Assembly (NCBI GenBank): GCA_029215795.1 | Contig: JARDYH010000007.1 | Span: 66,208,763-66,272,762, forward strand | DNA from: Anniella stebbinsi | Lineage: Eukaryota; Chordata; Lepidosauria; Squamata; Anniellidae | Direction of reading: 5' to 3' | DNA length: 64,000 bases | Shown: piece by piece, positions 42,166 through 53,700 of the stretch | Position numbering within the stretch: position 1 is the stretch's first letter | How the letters are laid out: the number at the start of each line of letters is the position of its first letter | Translations under genes and position numbers: made by a program | The notes under the pieces: model-generated | Seen by the model: the letters and a program-made list of their open reading frames with translations, nothing else | Databases searched by the model: none | Told to the model about the DNA's origin: nothing

Positions 42166-43776
42166 GCATGGCTCTTCTTACGTTCCCTCCAAGGCCTGTT
42201 TTGCTCTGAGGTAAATTGCAGCCACAATTCATGTGTAACTAAGCACTTCACGGCTGCAGATTGTGTAAAATATGCTAATTACAGCCATAATTTGCCCAAG
42301 AGATGCTAATTGCAGCCACAATTGGCATATCTTGCCCTGTTTACAGAGAGAATGATCCACAGGCTAACACATGTGCTGCAACACTTCATATTGAGACCTC
42401 TTCCTACTGGCACAACCCCCTTTTCATGTCGCCTGTCGTTTGCACACTGCAAAATACCACATTTGAGACGCTGCCTCCTCTTCTGGGCTTCATGGTACAA
42501 TGAACCTCCATTCCAATCCGATGAGCAGGCTACAAAAAGCCTCTGTCTCCAGCTACTTCTACCGGTGTGGTAACAGTCTGATCCTGCCCTGGTTCCCAGG
42601 GCTTGGGACCTGCGAGGGGAGAGTTAGCCGTAGTCAGAGAAATCAAGGTGAAGTTGCAGGCTGAGTCAAGTGGGTCCATTTGAGTCACTCAGGTCACAGC
42701 TAGTCAGGCCTGGTCAAGGCAAGCCATTTCACTTCTGGCTTAGTTCTGGCAGGTTCATGTAATCAGTAATCAGAACCATGGATAGCGCCCAGAGCACACT
42801 GCCATCTAAGCTACATATAGTTGTTATCTCAGTAAAGGCCTGGAGCCAACTGAAGCCCAGAGAAGGTCCCTGGCGCAGATCTTAAATTCAGTGGTGAAAC
42901 AGGGCCAGAGCCTGTGGGGTCAGAGCACTGGTACATTTTGAACCTTTCGATTAGCAGGGATGCTGAGGTCACCTGCTCCCAGTCTCAGGCTTCCCCATTC
43001 CTTCTGAGCTTAGCTGGGGGGTGTATAGATTTTCTTCAACAGCCATATATTCCTGCAAGGCATCCTTGTTCCAATGCAATGCCTTTTGGGGCAGCTTGGT
43101 CCTGAGTGGGCAATTAAGATCCATTTTCTTTACCAAAACCTTGCTCTTGGGGGAGGTGATAGCCAGGGATGCTGGAGGAATCCACCACAGACCCGAATGA
43201 AGTTGGATTCCTGAGAATGGACCTGCGGAGTCCACAGCAGACTGGTTCTTCCTGCCGGCGCAGCCTCTGCATTTCAGCGGTTTCTCTTTCCCTTCACATG
43301 CATGCCTCAGCACATGGGGCTGTGTAGGTCTGAAATACCTTTCTCCGAGTTGTTGTGCCCTTAATAAATTCCTTGAAACTGCATGCAAAGGAATGAGGTA
43401 ATGATTCAATATTATCTTAAGATCCAAGCCAATGCTTTTATATTATATAACACTTTGAAAATACATATTTTTTACCAAATTGCCAACTAGTATCGTTTTA
43501 GGTTTAGCTTCCAAAACTTGGATATTGGTTCCTATGAGGATATCTTTGATTTTTTCTTGATTTTTCTTAGAAATGAGAAGTGGTAAAGCCCATCACATCT
43601 TTTAAATGCTCACTATATATATTTTCAGACTGCTGGGATTGTCCTACAACATATGTCATCATCAACTTGCTGCCAAATAAATATTTTTAATTGTGGTTCT
43701 CTTTCCCGCCCAACACTTTCTCAGTGGACGGCAACTCATCCTCGGTTTGGTCTCTCCAGGTTATACTACTCAGGCC
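42166..43776. other. Gene-free interval before NKPD1-like copy 3
   Basis: No functional gene. A minus-strand open frame (42969-43427) encodes phrases such as KKMDLNCPLRTKLPQKAL and HWNKDALQEYMAVEE that look like a degraded retroelement polyprotein. I could not assign a family. Confidence 0.4.
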
Positions 43777-46156
43777 TCACAGCAACTCAAATTGCCTTTT
43801 CAAAGAAAAGTCCAAATCGATGAGAAGGTCGGAAAAATACCTGACCTGCTCAATGGTAAAATGGCTCTTCTGCAAGAAGAGCCTGAAAAGGTCAGGATCT
43901 CCATCAAGCTCCAAAAGTTTTCTGATACTGTTCTTAATCTTATCCAACTCCCAAGCACGGTCCTCGTAAAATGCCAATAATGTTTTGCCATCGATCTCTG
44001 GTTGCGTTTCTTCCCCACTCCTACTGCTGGCCTCCTTCAGCTGTGAACACCCAGCCTGGCTTTCAACTAATTTCCTTCGCTGCCGAACATCCTCCTCGCA
44101 CTGCAAAATCCAGCTCAATCAGCAAGGCCAAAAATTGGCAAGAGTAACCCAGTCTATCACCTCTTGAATCTCCAATCGAGCATCTTTCCTATCAACCTTC
44201 AACCCTAACTTGGGTTTAAATCCAGGTCCAATCATGGACGTGATGGTCAACACTGTGTTCACGACCCACTTCATTTGGAAAGAATTCCCTGGGATGTAGT
44301 CTACAAAATTCTCATGACTCAGATATTGAAAGAACTGTTGGAATTTCTCTGTTGTCAATGAGAACTCGTCTACTTTGACCCTCTGACCATTTTGGTTGTA
44401 AGAACGTGTTCCTTGATGGGTAACAGAAGCTCTCTCCCTTTTCCTTCTTCTGTTCAGAATCCCATCGAGCAGCTGCCTCTTGGCCTCCCAGCTCATCTGT
44501 GGCAGGGAAAAGGGCAAGGACACAATCCGGTCTAAGTATAAGTAACCGTTGCTCCAGGTGTTACTTGACCGCTGGATTCCACAATGATACTCGAATCAGC
44601 AACCAAGATGGAGATAAATGGAGCTACTTTGTCCGACAGTAGGATGCTCACGGCCTCCAGAACAGCCACCACTTTGTCCGGAGCACATAGGTCCCAGTTG
44701 GTGATTTTCAGGACCACCCGGATCTCTCTCTCCTCTTTGAAGGCCATGAACTGGAGGAACTTAGTGATGGTTTCAACCTCTTGTTTCACGGAGTGCATGA
44801 AGCCCGGCTCAGCACTCAGGTCCTTTCTCTTAAATTCTTTCTGAATCTTTTTCTGTGTGAACAATAAATTTTTGATTCCGCATACAAAAGGAAAAGAAAA
44901 TACAGCAAATGTAGCTATCATTGTATATGGCATCCTTTCCCGTAATTTGCTTTCCACGCTTTCCCTCAGCATGATGGCACAAAGGGTTAGGCCAAGAAAT
45001 AGGCACGAGACACTCAAAAAGAAGATCTTACTCCATCCTTTAAAAACCCACTTCTTTTCTTGTAGCCCAGGCTCTTCCTTGAAGTCCGCACCAAAGGCCC
45101 TAAAAATGCTGAATGGAATTTTATAATTTCCTTCAATTTCATCAAGAAGCGTTGTCACGAGGCCGGCCCAGGTATAATCACATCCCACATATTCCCAGGC
45201 ATCAAAGTTAAGAAAGATGTAATGGATATCCTCGGGCTTTATTGAACTGGAAACAGGGAGCTGAAAAATTATATGCCACATGAACAAAAGCAGAGAACAC
45301 ATGTTCCTTGTGCCGTTGTATCCATCCTGACTTTCTTTGCCTCTCTGGCACGTGATCTGTAATCAAAGCATAATGCACAACATTCAGACCAATTCTAACT
45401 TTGTGAGTGTGTTGCTGCAGGCCACGGTGTTGGAAGGGACGTTATGTCATCCTAAACAAACACTCACCAATCAGATGAGCCACTTTTAACAAAGCAAGTG
45501 CCAAGCGCCCATGGGCATATCACTCACCCATGTGCCTCAGCACCCTTTGGCTACCAATGGGTACAACTCTCATAGAACAAATGGGTAAAACAGCAGCACC
45601 AACACATGGCTGTGTGTTACCCTATAGCCAAATCCATGGAACAGTTTTCCCCAACCTGACACCCTCCAGATATGCTAGACTACAACTCCTATCATCCATT
45701 GGCTGGGGATTATGGGAGTTGTCATCCAATGCTTACCAAAGGGGCCAGGCGGCATCCCTGACACTCCAGTTACAGGTGCTCCAGCTACACTCCAGAGCAG
45801 GGAGCAGGCGATGCCCTCTAGCAGCCATGAGATCCTACTTGGAGAACTAAGGGCTCAGGACCTCTTTGGGCCTTGCAGGATCAACGTCTGCTTTCCCCAG
45901 GAGCCTTCCCGTGTCCTGCAGAACCTGCTCTGGCCCATACTTCGATACACGTTGAATTCTGTCTCCATTTCTCACCTTTTCCTGCAGCTTCGATCATTCA
46001 TCCAAGGGATTATGGTGCTTACCTTCCACTTCATCCAAGAACCTTCTTTTGTTTCGCCCCCACAGGACATAAAAACCCACTGTCACAGGCAGGGCAATGT
46101 GATGCAGGTCTCTGCCAAAGCCTTGCAGTAAATGGTTTCATTCGTTCTTGGCTCTT
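43777..46156 (-). pseudogene. NKPD1-like copy 3, degenerate pseudogene
   Basis: The exon homologous to copy 1/2 exon 1 is at 46023-46156 and the large KAP exon at 43777-45356 (minus strand). Recognisable pieces: YCKALAET, then in another frame LPVTVGFY and LWGRNKRRFLDEVE; LLLFMWHIIF; YIFLNFDAWEYVGCDYTWAGL; VVLKITNWDLCAPDKVV; SLPFSLPQMSW; WVTLANFWPC; SWILQCEEDVRQRR. Lesions: about 1 base lost in exon 1 between ALAET and LPVTV; a 1-base phase discrepancy between the exon acceptor (45356) and the main frame from 45302; a 4-base deletion near 44550 relative to copy 2; and an in-frame TGA at about 44119 where the other copies have Arg (WPC-R-LSWILQC). It stops at 43777 without the SAM-like exon. 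The copy 2/3 pair is inverted, tail to tail. I describe the lesions only. Assembly error could explain one break but hardly four. Confidence 0.85.
45640..45735. repeat. Dispersed palindromic repeat copy in copy 3 intron
   Basis: ACACCCTCCAGATATGCTAGA then CTACAACTCCTATCATCC faces GGGGATTATGGGAGTTGTCA. Confidence 0.65.
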
Positions 46157-46627
46157 CTGTAAAACGAACAGGAGAAAATCAAGGCGAATTTTTAATCATC
46201 AGACTATAAGTAAACACCAGCAAGACGAGAATTGGCACCCAGAAAAAGTGATTTGGAAATGATCTTATGCACCTGGTGGGTCACTCGTGTCCTGGAGTGA
46301 AATGTAGATTGGCTTATTCATCGTGGCATTTTAAAAGTCTCATGTTCGGCGGCGGCTCACTCTGCCAAAGAAAACTAGAAAATAAGTAGAGATCCCTGCT
46401 TGCCGTTGACTGCTAGTTTTACTGGAGAGCTGCTTTGAAGAATACCGAAAAGATAAATATAATTAATTACTAAATAAGAAAGGGTGGATTGCAATGAACA
46501 AAATGCCTCAATTCCCCAAGACCTAAAATGGAATCCCACCACTGCTCCTTATACATATTCATTTTGTCTCTTGGTTTTGGTTGGGGCTCAAGTCTGGATA
46601 CTCAGAAACAAATCCCTGGGCTCAGAA

Positions 46628-46815
46628 TTCTTGGGAGGGGCCATAACTCAACGGTAGAGCAGTTGCTTTTCGTGCAGAAGGTCCCAGGTTCAATTCCCAG
46701 CAGCGTCTCCAGGTAGGGCTAGGAAGGAATCCTGCCTGAAACCCTGGAAAGCCTTTGCTGACAGACACTGTTGACAATACTGGGTTAGATGGACCCATGG
46801 TCTGACTCAGTCTCC
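46628..46815 (+). repeat. tRNA-derived SINE, plus strand
   Basis: Head GGGGCCATAACTCAACGGTAG then AGCAGTTGCTTTTCGTGCAG; B-box-like GGTTCAATTCC; body AAGGAATCCTGCCTGAAACC, GACAATACTGGGTTAGATGG, ACCCATGGTCTGACTCAG. The best-preserved plus-strand member of the family at 1-168. Confidence 0.82.
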
Positions 46816-47039
46816 CCATTTGCACAATCACGGTGGCTGGAACATTGCACCCACAGCTATAAGATCGTCTGTTGACTTGAGAGCCAGCGGTCAAACGTCT
46901 GTGAGATGTCACTGCTGAGGATGCCAGAAGCAGAGGAAGCAGCAGCCCTCCCACGGTGTGCACGATCTGTTGAACTTTGCAACTTCTAGTGCCCGGATTG
47001 GCTTTTTTTCTCCTCCCTCCCAATTCCGTTTCCTCTTGT

Positions 47040-47528
47040 GCCATGTCTTTTACATTGCAAGCCCACAGGCAGAGACTGTTTCATTGCTGATTTTTGTACT
47101 CCGTTCTGGGAGCCTTGTCTGACAAGAGGGATAAAAATGCTTTGAACAAATAAATAATTTTAAAAAGACAAGATTCCTTGCTTATCTCAAAAATCGCGGT
47201 ATCGCTAGACATTATTTCCCTCTCATCTTGAAAAGTCATCACTAATCTTGCTGTCTTTTTTTTGTTGTTGTTAGCAGATATTTGTGATGCTACTGAGGAT
47301 AAACCTATTCTATATTCAGTTATTTTAAAAAAACAGACTAAGGCTATCACATATTGGCTCAAACTCCTCCTCCCTCCCAGACCCCTTTCCTTTCCTATCC
47401 TTTCGTGTTGTGTCTTTTTGATTACAAGCCTGCAGGCAGAGACTGTCTGATTTCTTATATTTGTAAGACCCTGTGAGACCCTTTCTGGCTAAAGGACAGG
47501 ATAAAAACATTGGAAATAAATAAATAAA
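47040..47528 (+). repeat. Two copies of one AATAAA-tailed repeat
   Basis: Copies at about 47040-47155 and 47400-47528 share GTCTTT, ATTGCAAGCC/ATTACAAGCC, GCAGGCAGAGACTGT, TTGTA and a GGATAAAAAC/GAAATAAATAAATAAA tail. Direct orientation, separated by about 250 bases. Confidence 0.6.
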
Positions 47529-48601
47529 CTCTCTGTGGCTGCTATTCCCCTGATCTCTGGTGGTGAGGTGTCCTTCCTTCCTTTGAAAGAACTATGCTTT
47601 TCACAGGAGCAGGGTAGGCAGAAATACAACAGGGCAACAGTTTTCACTGCAAGGAGATGCAGTGAGAGAAGCTTAACCTGTTGAACTTAAAGCAGCTAGG
47701 AACCTGTGAAGGTGCAGGAGCCCTGCTGGGGAAAAAAGTGGTCATCCAGCCCCACTCCCCAAGCCCTCCGTCTCCTTCCCCCTTGCACAAAAATAAACTC
47801 CAGTATTCTTTGCAATCTGGGACTCGGAGGTAAATGACCCTAAGTAAATATATTCAAATGTCATTGTCATTCAGTCCTACATTCTAAGTGGAGGATCTAT
47901 CCTGATTTAGGACGGTGCCCCTAAAGGCTCTTTTCAGACGTTGTAAACACAGGTGAAACTGGTGGGATTTATTTCTGGGTAATCATCCAGATGATCCAAG
48001 GTACACATGTCATCTTCTGACAGTACGGAGCTTGAGGGACCGAGGGTCCGACTGTACACAAGGCCCCTTCCTGAGAACCCAGTTCTTCCCCTTCGTGCCT
48101 TGGTCTTCGGCAGAGCCAAAGGGACCTGAAACAGCCAAAGAGCGAGTGGCAGTTGGAGCAGAGGAGAAGGCAGTTGCTGCACCCTAGAGTGGCCTCCTCT
48201 CCCACCCAGGTGATCCCAGGCAAGGCCCATGAGGGAGGGAGTGGGTCAGCAGAGAACCTGGCGTGGAGGGTGAAATGGATCCCTTCTCTTTAAGGCATCC
48301 AAAAGCCACGGCCACTGTAAATTAGGTCAGTGGAGGCTGGTGGCCCCAATGTCAATGGGGCAGTGAATCCACCCTACTTTTTCCTCTGGACCATGTTAAT
48401 GCGACCATTTGCCCGGTCGTGTGTCTTGTGGGCTTCCCCTTGACCTTAGGGGCACGAGGTGAAACTTTCCCAAGCAGGGTTCCCCCTTGAAAGTGAAAAC
48501 TCCGCCATGCTGAGTTCCCACGATGCCCAAATCCTAGGATGCAACTCTGAAAGGAGATACAGTTGGACAAAAGGCCTAACCTGGTATGAGGCAGCTTTCC
48601 A

Positions 48602-48795
48602 GGCAATGGAGACCGGTGGCTCCGATGTCAGTGGGGCACTGAATCCGCTCTGGGTTTCAGTCAGAACCAGTCAGAGCTCCAAAGGAGCTATCCGAGCAAC
48701 TTGGAGAGCTCCTTTAGAGTTCTGACTGGTTCTGACTGAAACCTCGAGCGGATTCACCACTCCACTGACATTGGAGCCACCGGCCTCCACTGAGT
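48602..48795. mobile_element. Palindromic MITE of the 'GTGGAGGC...CCAATGTCAGTGG' family
   Basis: The left arm GGTGGCTCCGATGTCAGTGG, through GGGTTTCAGTCAGAACCAG and GAGCTCCAAAGGAGCT, is matched in reverse by GAGAGCTCCTTTAGAGTTC, CTGGTTCTGACTGAAACC and CCACTGACATTGGAGCCACC. A short extra fragment of the family is at about 48328-48372. Confidence 0.75.
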
Positions 48796-48861
48796 TAGGT
48801 ACCCACTTAAACCTCTGCACCACATAAGCAGCAAACACGATTTCCTACAGGCTCACATATT

Positions 48862-49394
48862 GGCTGCATTCGGACAACACATTAAGCAACTGAGGGGGGG
48901 AGGGGAAAACAATCGTCAGTTGTGTTGCTTATTGTGTTGTGTGGAGGGTAACACTCTTCTCACAAACTACTGACGGTATGCTATTCCACCCGAATAAGCA
49001 ACTGAGAGAAACAACTGGCTTGCAAGTGGTTTAGCTCGAAGCCAGTTGTTTAAAGTGTTGTGTGGAGGGGTGAGTGTGTTAATGGAGTGTGGTGAGTGGG
49101 TTAAAACACAAGCCCATAGAGGCAGGTGGCAAGAGCGACCAAAGCGGCGGCTGCCACTCTGTTACAACTGGTACAATTTGCAGAGGCTGCTGGGATAGAA
49201 CTGGGAGGACCGAGGGAGGAGGGAGGAGGGGGCTGTGTCAGTCAAATGCTGGGTTGACTATTAGTCTACTCAACGCCAACCCCAACCACCCACAGTTGTG
49301 TAGGACTATGTTGTGTGGGGAGTACCCACAAAATAACCAACTGTGAGTTGGCTACTCAACCCACCATTGACTAATGTGTTGTCCGAATGCAGCC
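48862..49394 (+). mobile_element. Harbinger-like MITE, copy A (533 bp, 3-bp target-site duplication ATT)
   Basis: Ends GGCTGCATTCGGACAACACA and TGTGTTGTCCGAATGCAGCC are exact inverted repeats. ATT flanks both sides (48859-48861, 49395-49397). The interior has recurrent CAACTG, TTGTGTTG and GTTGTGTGGAGGG words and no transposase. Three-base duplications fit PIF/Harbinger elements; the superfamily is inferred. Confidence 0.82.
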
Positions 49395-49397
49395 ATT

Positions 49398-49592
49398 GGC
49401 TCAATTCGGATGACACAATAAGCAACTGGGTGAGGGGAAACAATCGTCAGCCATAGTCAACTCAGTGCTGATCCTAATCTACACCACGGTTGATTATTTA
49501 TTACCATGTTTTGTGGGGAGTGCCCCCTAGTTGAACAACTGTAAAGTTGATTATTACCCCACCATTGACTATCGTGTCGTCCGAATTCAGCC
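49398..49592 (+). mobile_element. Related short element, copy B, directly abutting copy A
   Basis: Ends GGCTCAATTCGGATGACACA and CGTGTCGTCCGAATTCAGCC resemble copy A's ends. ATT flanks it (49395-49397 and 49593-49595), so copy A and copy B share one ATT. The interior is shorter and diverged but keeps the ATAAGCAACTGGG and AACAATCGTCAG words. Confidence 0.72.
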
Positions 49593-49639
49593 ATTGAGTC
49601 TCTCCACTCCTTGTACTACTACTAGTAACGAAATAGTTA

Positions 49640-50104
49640 TGTGCCTTTCCATCTTTTATTTGATCTTCCTCTTTTCCTTTTACCTTCTGTTTTTCCTAGC
49701 ATTATTGTCTTTTCTAATGAGACTATTTCTCATTATATGTCCAGAGTACCATAGCCTCAATTTCAACATTTTCGCTTCTAGTGAGAGTTCTACTTAATTT
49801 GTTCTAGAACCCCCTTAATTGTCTTTTTGCAGCCCATGGTATCCCCAAACCAAACGCTCCTCCAACGCCATATTTCAAATGAGTGGATCTTCCTCCTAGC
49901 CACTGTTTTCATCATCCAACTTTCGCATCCATGCATAGAGATCGGAAATACCACGGTCTGAATAATCCTGACTTTGGTTTCCAATATTATATCTTTGCTT
50001 TTAAGGATTTCCCCCAAACCTCTCATGCCCCCCCTTCCCAATCCTAACCTCGTTCTAATAAAAATCAGAAACTGAGGCAGCTGAGGCCACTCTCCACTTT
50101 TCAC
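49640..50104 (-). mobile_element. BovB/RTE-type LINE fragment (end of ORF2)
   Basis: The minus-strand frame at 49790-50104 contains LKSKDIILETKVRIIQTVVF, then PISMHGCESWMMKTV, IHSFEIWRWR and KKTIKGVLEQI. The K-RI-Q-VVFP, GCESW and F-E-W-WR pattern is that of the C-terminal region of BovB/RTE reverse transcriptase. The upstream part is lost. It borders the TMEM160 CpG island. Confidence 0.78.
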
Positions 50105-50521
50105 TCTCTATACTCACACTCCCTGTAACTTTTGAGATGGCGCAGGAACTACAACTCCCGACATGCCACCGGCTGCCCTCGACCCGCAGCAGGAGAGAAA
50201 CTACAAATCCCAGAATGCGTAACTTTTTCCTGAAGACCAATCAGACGTCAGGCCCTAGGGCAAGCGACAAGAGGCGTACACCATACAATGACTGACAGGT
50301 CCGAAAGGGCCTATGCCCGTGTGGAGACGGAGCCTTAGACCCGCCTTATTTCAGAAAGACAAGGGCTTCGGCCAGTCCCGATGGAAAGAACGGGCTTCCT
50401 CTTCTCCGCAAAGGGGCGGCGCCTAACGGGAGGCAGCCTATCAGCGCCGGCCCCGCCTTCCCTCCCTCACAGGGCAGCAGCCGCCTTTCTCCACAGACCG
50501 GTTCTGCGGACCGGCGCCGCC
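50105..50521 (+). promoter_or_regulatory. TMEM160 CpG-island promoter with two ZNF143-like sites
   Basis: ACTACAACTCCCGACATGCC (50148-50167) and ACTACAAATCCCAGAATGCG (50200-50219) match the ZNF143/Staf consensus closely (ACTACAA-TCCCAG-ATGC) and are in the same orientation, 52 bases apart. CCAAT occurs at about 50237. The tract to the ATG is CpG-rich with no TATA box. Confidence 0.65.
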
Positions 50522-50714
50522 ATGGCGCTGAGCGGGGTTTGGTGGGGCCGGGTCGCGGCGCGGGCGAGGGGAGCCGCCGGGCTGCTGAGGGGGGAGGCCT
50601 GGCCCTGGAGAGCGCGGGGCCCGAGGTACAGCTCTGGGCGGGCGCCCGGGCCCCCCGCCGCGTCGGAGCTGGACAAGGCGGACGCCTGGCTCCTCAGGAA
50701 GGCTCACGAGACCG
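50522..50714 (+). CDS. TMEM160: TMEM160 exon 1 (coding part)
   Basis: The ATG at 50522 has context CCGCCATGG, a strong Kozak match. 64 codons plus one base; donor GTGAGG at 50715. Confidence 0.95.
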
Positions 50715-53700
50715 GTGAGGGGCGGGGCCGGTGAGAGGGCGCCGAGGGGCGGGGCCAGAGCCCGGGGGCGGGGCTTGCGGGTAGCCCGAACGAGTACAGC
50801 AGCCCCGCCCCCCCCGCAATTATGTGTTGGACTGCAACTCCCTTCAACCCCAGCAATCGTGGGTGCTGGTTGGGTTGATGGGAGTTGTAGTCCCAACACA
50901 TTGCGGGAGGGGGCGGGGTTGGGACTTCCCGGAGTTTGCAGGTGTGGTTGATGGGAATTGTAGTCCGACTCATCTGGAGATCACTGGGCTGAGGAGGAGG
51001 AGGAGGAGTCTTACCTTTTGGAACCCAAGATGTTTTTAAAACTAATTGGTTTTACATTTTTATCATTGCATTTAAAACTCAGTAATGCTGTTCCTCTTTC
51101 GCAGGGATTTAAGTTAGAATAACAGAGTATTCGAGTTGTTGTGTTGTTTTCCTAGGTGTCCAAACGGCTTCACATATACGCTGGCGTCTAGGCTCATCCT
51201 TAGGGCAGCCCTGAAAGGTTGGCCACTACGCATGTCTAATCAGAAGTGATTCCCATTGAGTTCAGTGGGGTTTAATCCCAGGTAAATGGGCATAGGGTTG
51301 CAGCCGTAAGCGTTCAAAGGCTTCAAGGATGAATAGCTTGAGTTCCTATCCTGCCTTTCAGGACATAGGAAACTGCCTCATACCAGGTTAGGCCTTTGGT
51401 CGTCTAGCTCAGTAGGCATGAATAGGATTGTACTGTAGTCGTATTAATATATTTTTGTTCCCTTTGACAAAACTATATCTGGTTAAATGCCAAAAAGTTG
51501 GTTAATTTTTTCCTGCTCTCCTTTCTCACCAGGGTTTCTTTCCTGGTTTCGGAACGGCTTGTTGGCTACCGGCATTGGAGTGATTTCTTACGTTCAGAGT
51601 GACATGGGGCGTGAAGCAGCTTATGGTAGGTAACAAGCAAGCTGTTATGACTGTGGAAGGACAGTAGCAGAAGATGCTAAGGCCTGGCTGTAGAAACTAA
51701 AGTAACCACATTTGTAGAAATGGACCGCTTTCCAAAAGGGTTTGTTCTAAGAGTTATTAAGATCTGTAAGGGATCGGTATGGGCCACTCTTTCGGAATCA
51801 GCCTAGCTCTTCCAGTGTGTCTAATGATCCAGAGGGCATCCACACTAGTCTCCTGTCCATCTTCACTGTAGAGGTGGGATCCCAGCACAGTTTGCGTGCC
51901 TATCAGGAGAGAGATCCTATTTTACACTGCCACTGTTTTTACTAAGGCTGTTTCTCTCATTTCCTCTTTGGTGCTGAAACTCTGGCTGCATTTGGACAAC
52001 ACATTAGTCAATGGTGGGTTGAGTAGCCAACTCACAGTTGGTTATTTTGTGGGTACTCCCCACACAACATAATCCTACACAACTGTGGGTGGTTGGGGCT
52101 GGCGTTGAGTAGACTAATAGTCAACCCAGCATTTGACTGACACAGTCCCCGCCTCTCTCCCCACCCTCCCAGTTTTATCCCAGCAGCCTCTGCAAGTTGC
52201 ACCAGTTGTAGCAGAGTGGCAGCCGCTGCTTTGGTCGCTCTTGCCGCCTGCCTCTATGGGCTTGTGTTTTAACCCACTCACCACACGCCATTAACACACT
52301 CACCCCTCCACACAGCACTTTAAACAACTGGCTTCGAGCTAAACCACTTGCAAGCCAGTTGTTTCTCTCAGTTGCTTATTTGGGCGGAATAGCATACCAT
52401 CAGTAGTTTGTGAGAAGAGTGTTACCCTCCACACAACACAATAAGCAACACAACTGACTATTGTTTCCCCCCCCCCCCCCCTCAGTTGCTTAATGTGTTG
52501 TCCGAATGCAGCCTCTGGCTCTAGAGCACAGGAAACTCCCAACATGGGGAGTAACTTAGCAGCCTGAGACAGGTGCTAAGTTACCACAGATCAGGTTCCT
52601 TGCCTGATCTGTGGTGGGGACTAAAATGTCATTTATTTGTTTTTATTACATTTCTGTACTGCCCAATAGCCGAAGCTCTCTGGCCAATTCACAGAAATTA
52701 AAACTGCATGCCTTAAAACTGCAGTATCAAAGTGCAATTAAAGTAAAACCTACCAGCAGTGCAGAGATTTAAAATGAAATAACAATTTTGTAGTTTCTTC
52801 TACTCTCTCTAAGCCATAGCATTATTCTGGGAGAAAATATGAAAGGTCTTCTCAGTGGTGGTGCCCTGATTTGGGAATGTCCTTGTAGCATTTTTATTTA
52901 TTTATTTATTTATTTTACAATATTTATATGCCACTCCGTATCTAAAATAGATTCTGGAGCGGTGAACGTAGGAATTAAACAGTTAAAGATAAAAAAATTA
53001 AAACTGCCTGGAAAATAAAAAAAGGTTTTACCTGGTGCTGGAAGGAGCACAACGTAGGCGCCAGGCAATCCTCTCTAGGAACTTCATTCCATAATTGGGG
53101 TGCCACTGCAGAAAAGGCCCTTTTCCTGGTAGCCACCTACCTCACTGCTTTTGGCAGGGGCTCTCAGAGAAGGACCCCTGAAGATGACTTTAGGGTCCGA
53201 GCAGGTACATATGGGAGGAGACGATCCTTCAGCTAACCTGGCCCCAAGCCATTTAGGGCTTTGAATGTTAATACCAGCACTTTGAATCAGGTCCAGAAAG
53301 AGACTGACTGGCAGTGCCGGTGGGAAAGTACTGGCATAATACGATCTCATGGCTTCCAAGCAGCCAGAGCGAGATGTGTTTGCAAATGGGGAAAGAATGC
53401 ATGGTTCTTTCAGGCTATGGCTGTGTAGCAAATGACCTACTTCGATGTGCGTCTGGCCTGTTGGGGGACCTGCTTTAGATGCACCTTGTGCATCACTTGT
53501 CTGTAGGCTTTGTGCTGTCTGTGACCGGGACAGTTCATTCCTATAAAATTTGTAAGAGCTAATTGGCAGTTAGAGCCAGAAAGAGCCTTTCTGGATGAAG
53601 TCAGTCAATAGACAAGAGTTGCTTGAAGAAGTCTCAGTTGACATTTCAGACATTAATAGCTCTGGTGATATCATCTTTCGTCGGCGGCCTCCAGAAGAGC

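Noticed and set aside
46628..46700. Possible tRNA gene (A-box and B-box at good spacing)
   Set aside because: It continues into a shared SINE body, and the head cannot form a proper acceptor stem. It is a tRNA-derived SINE.
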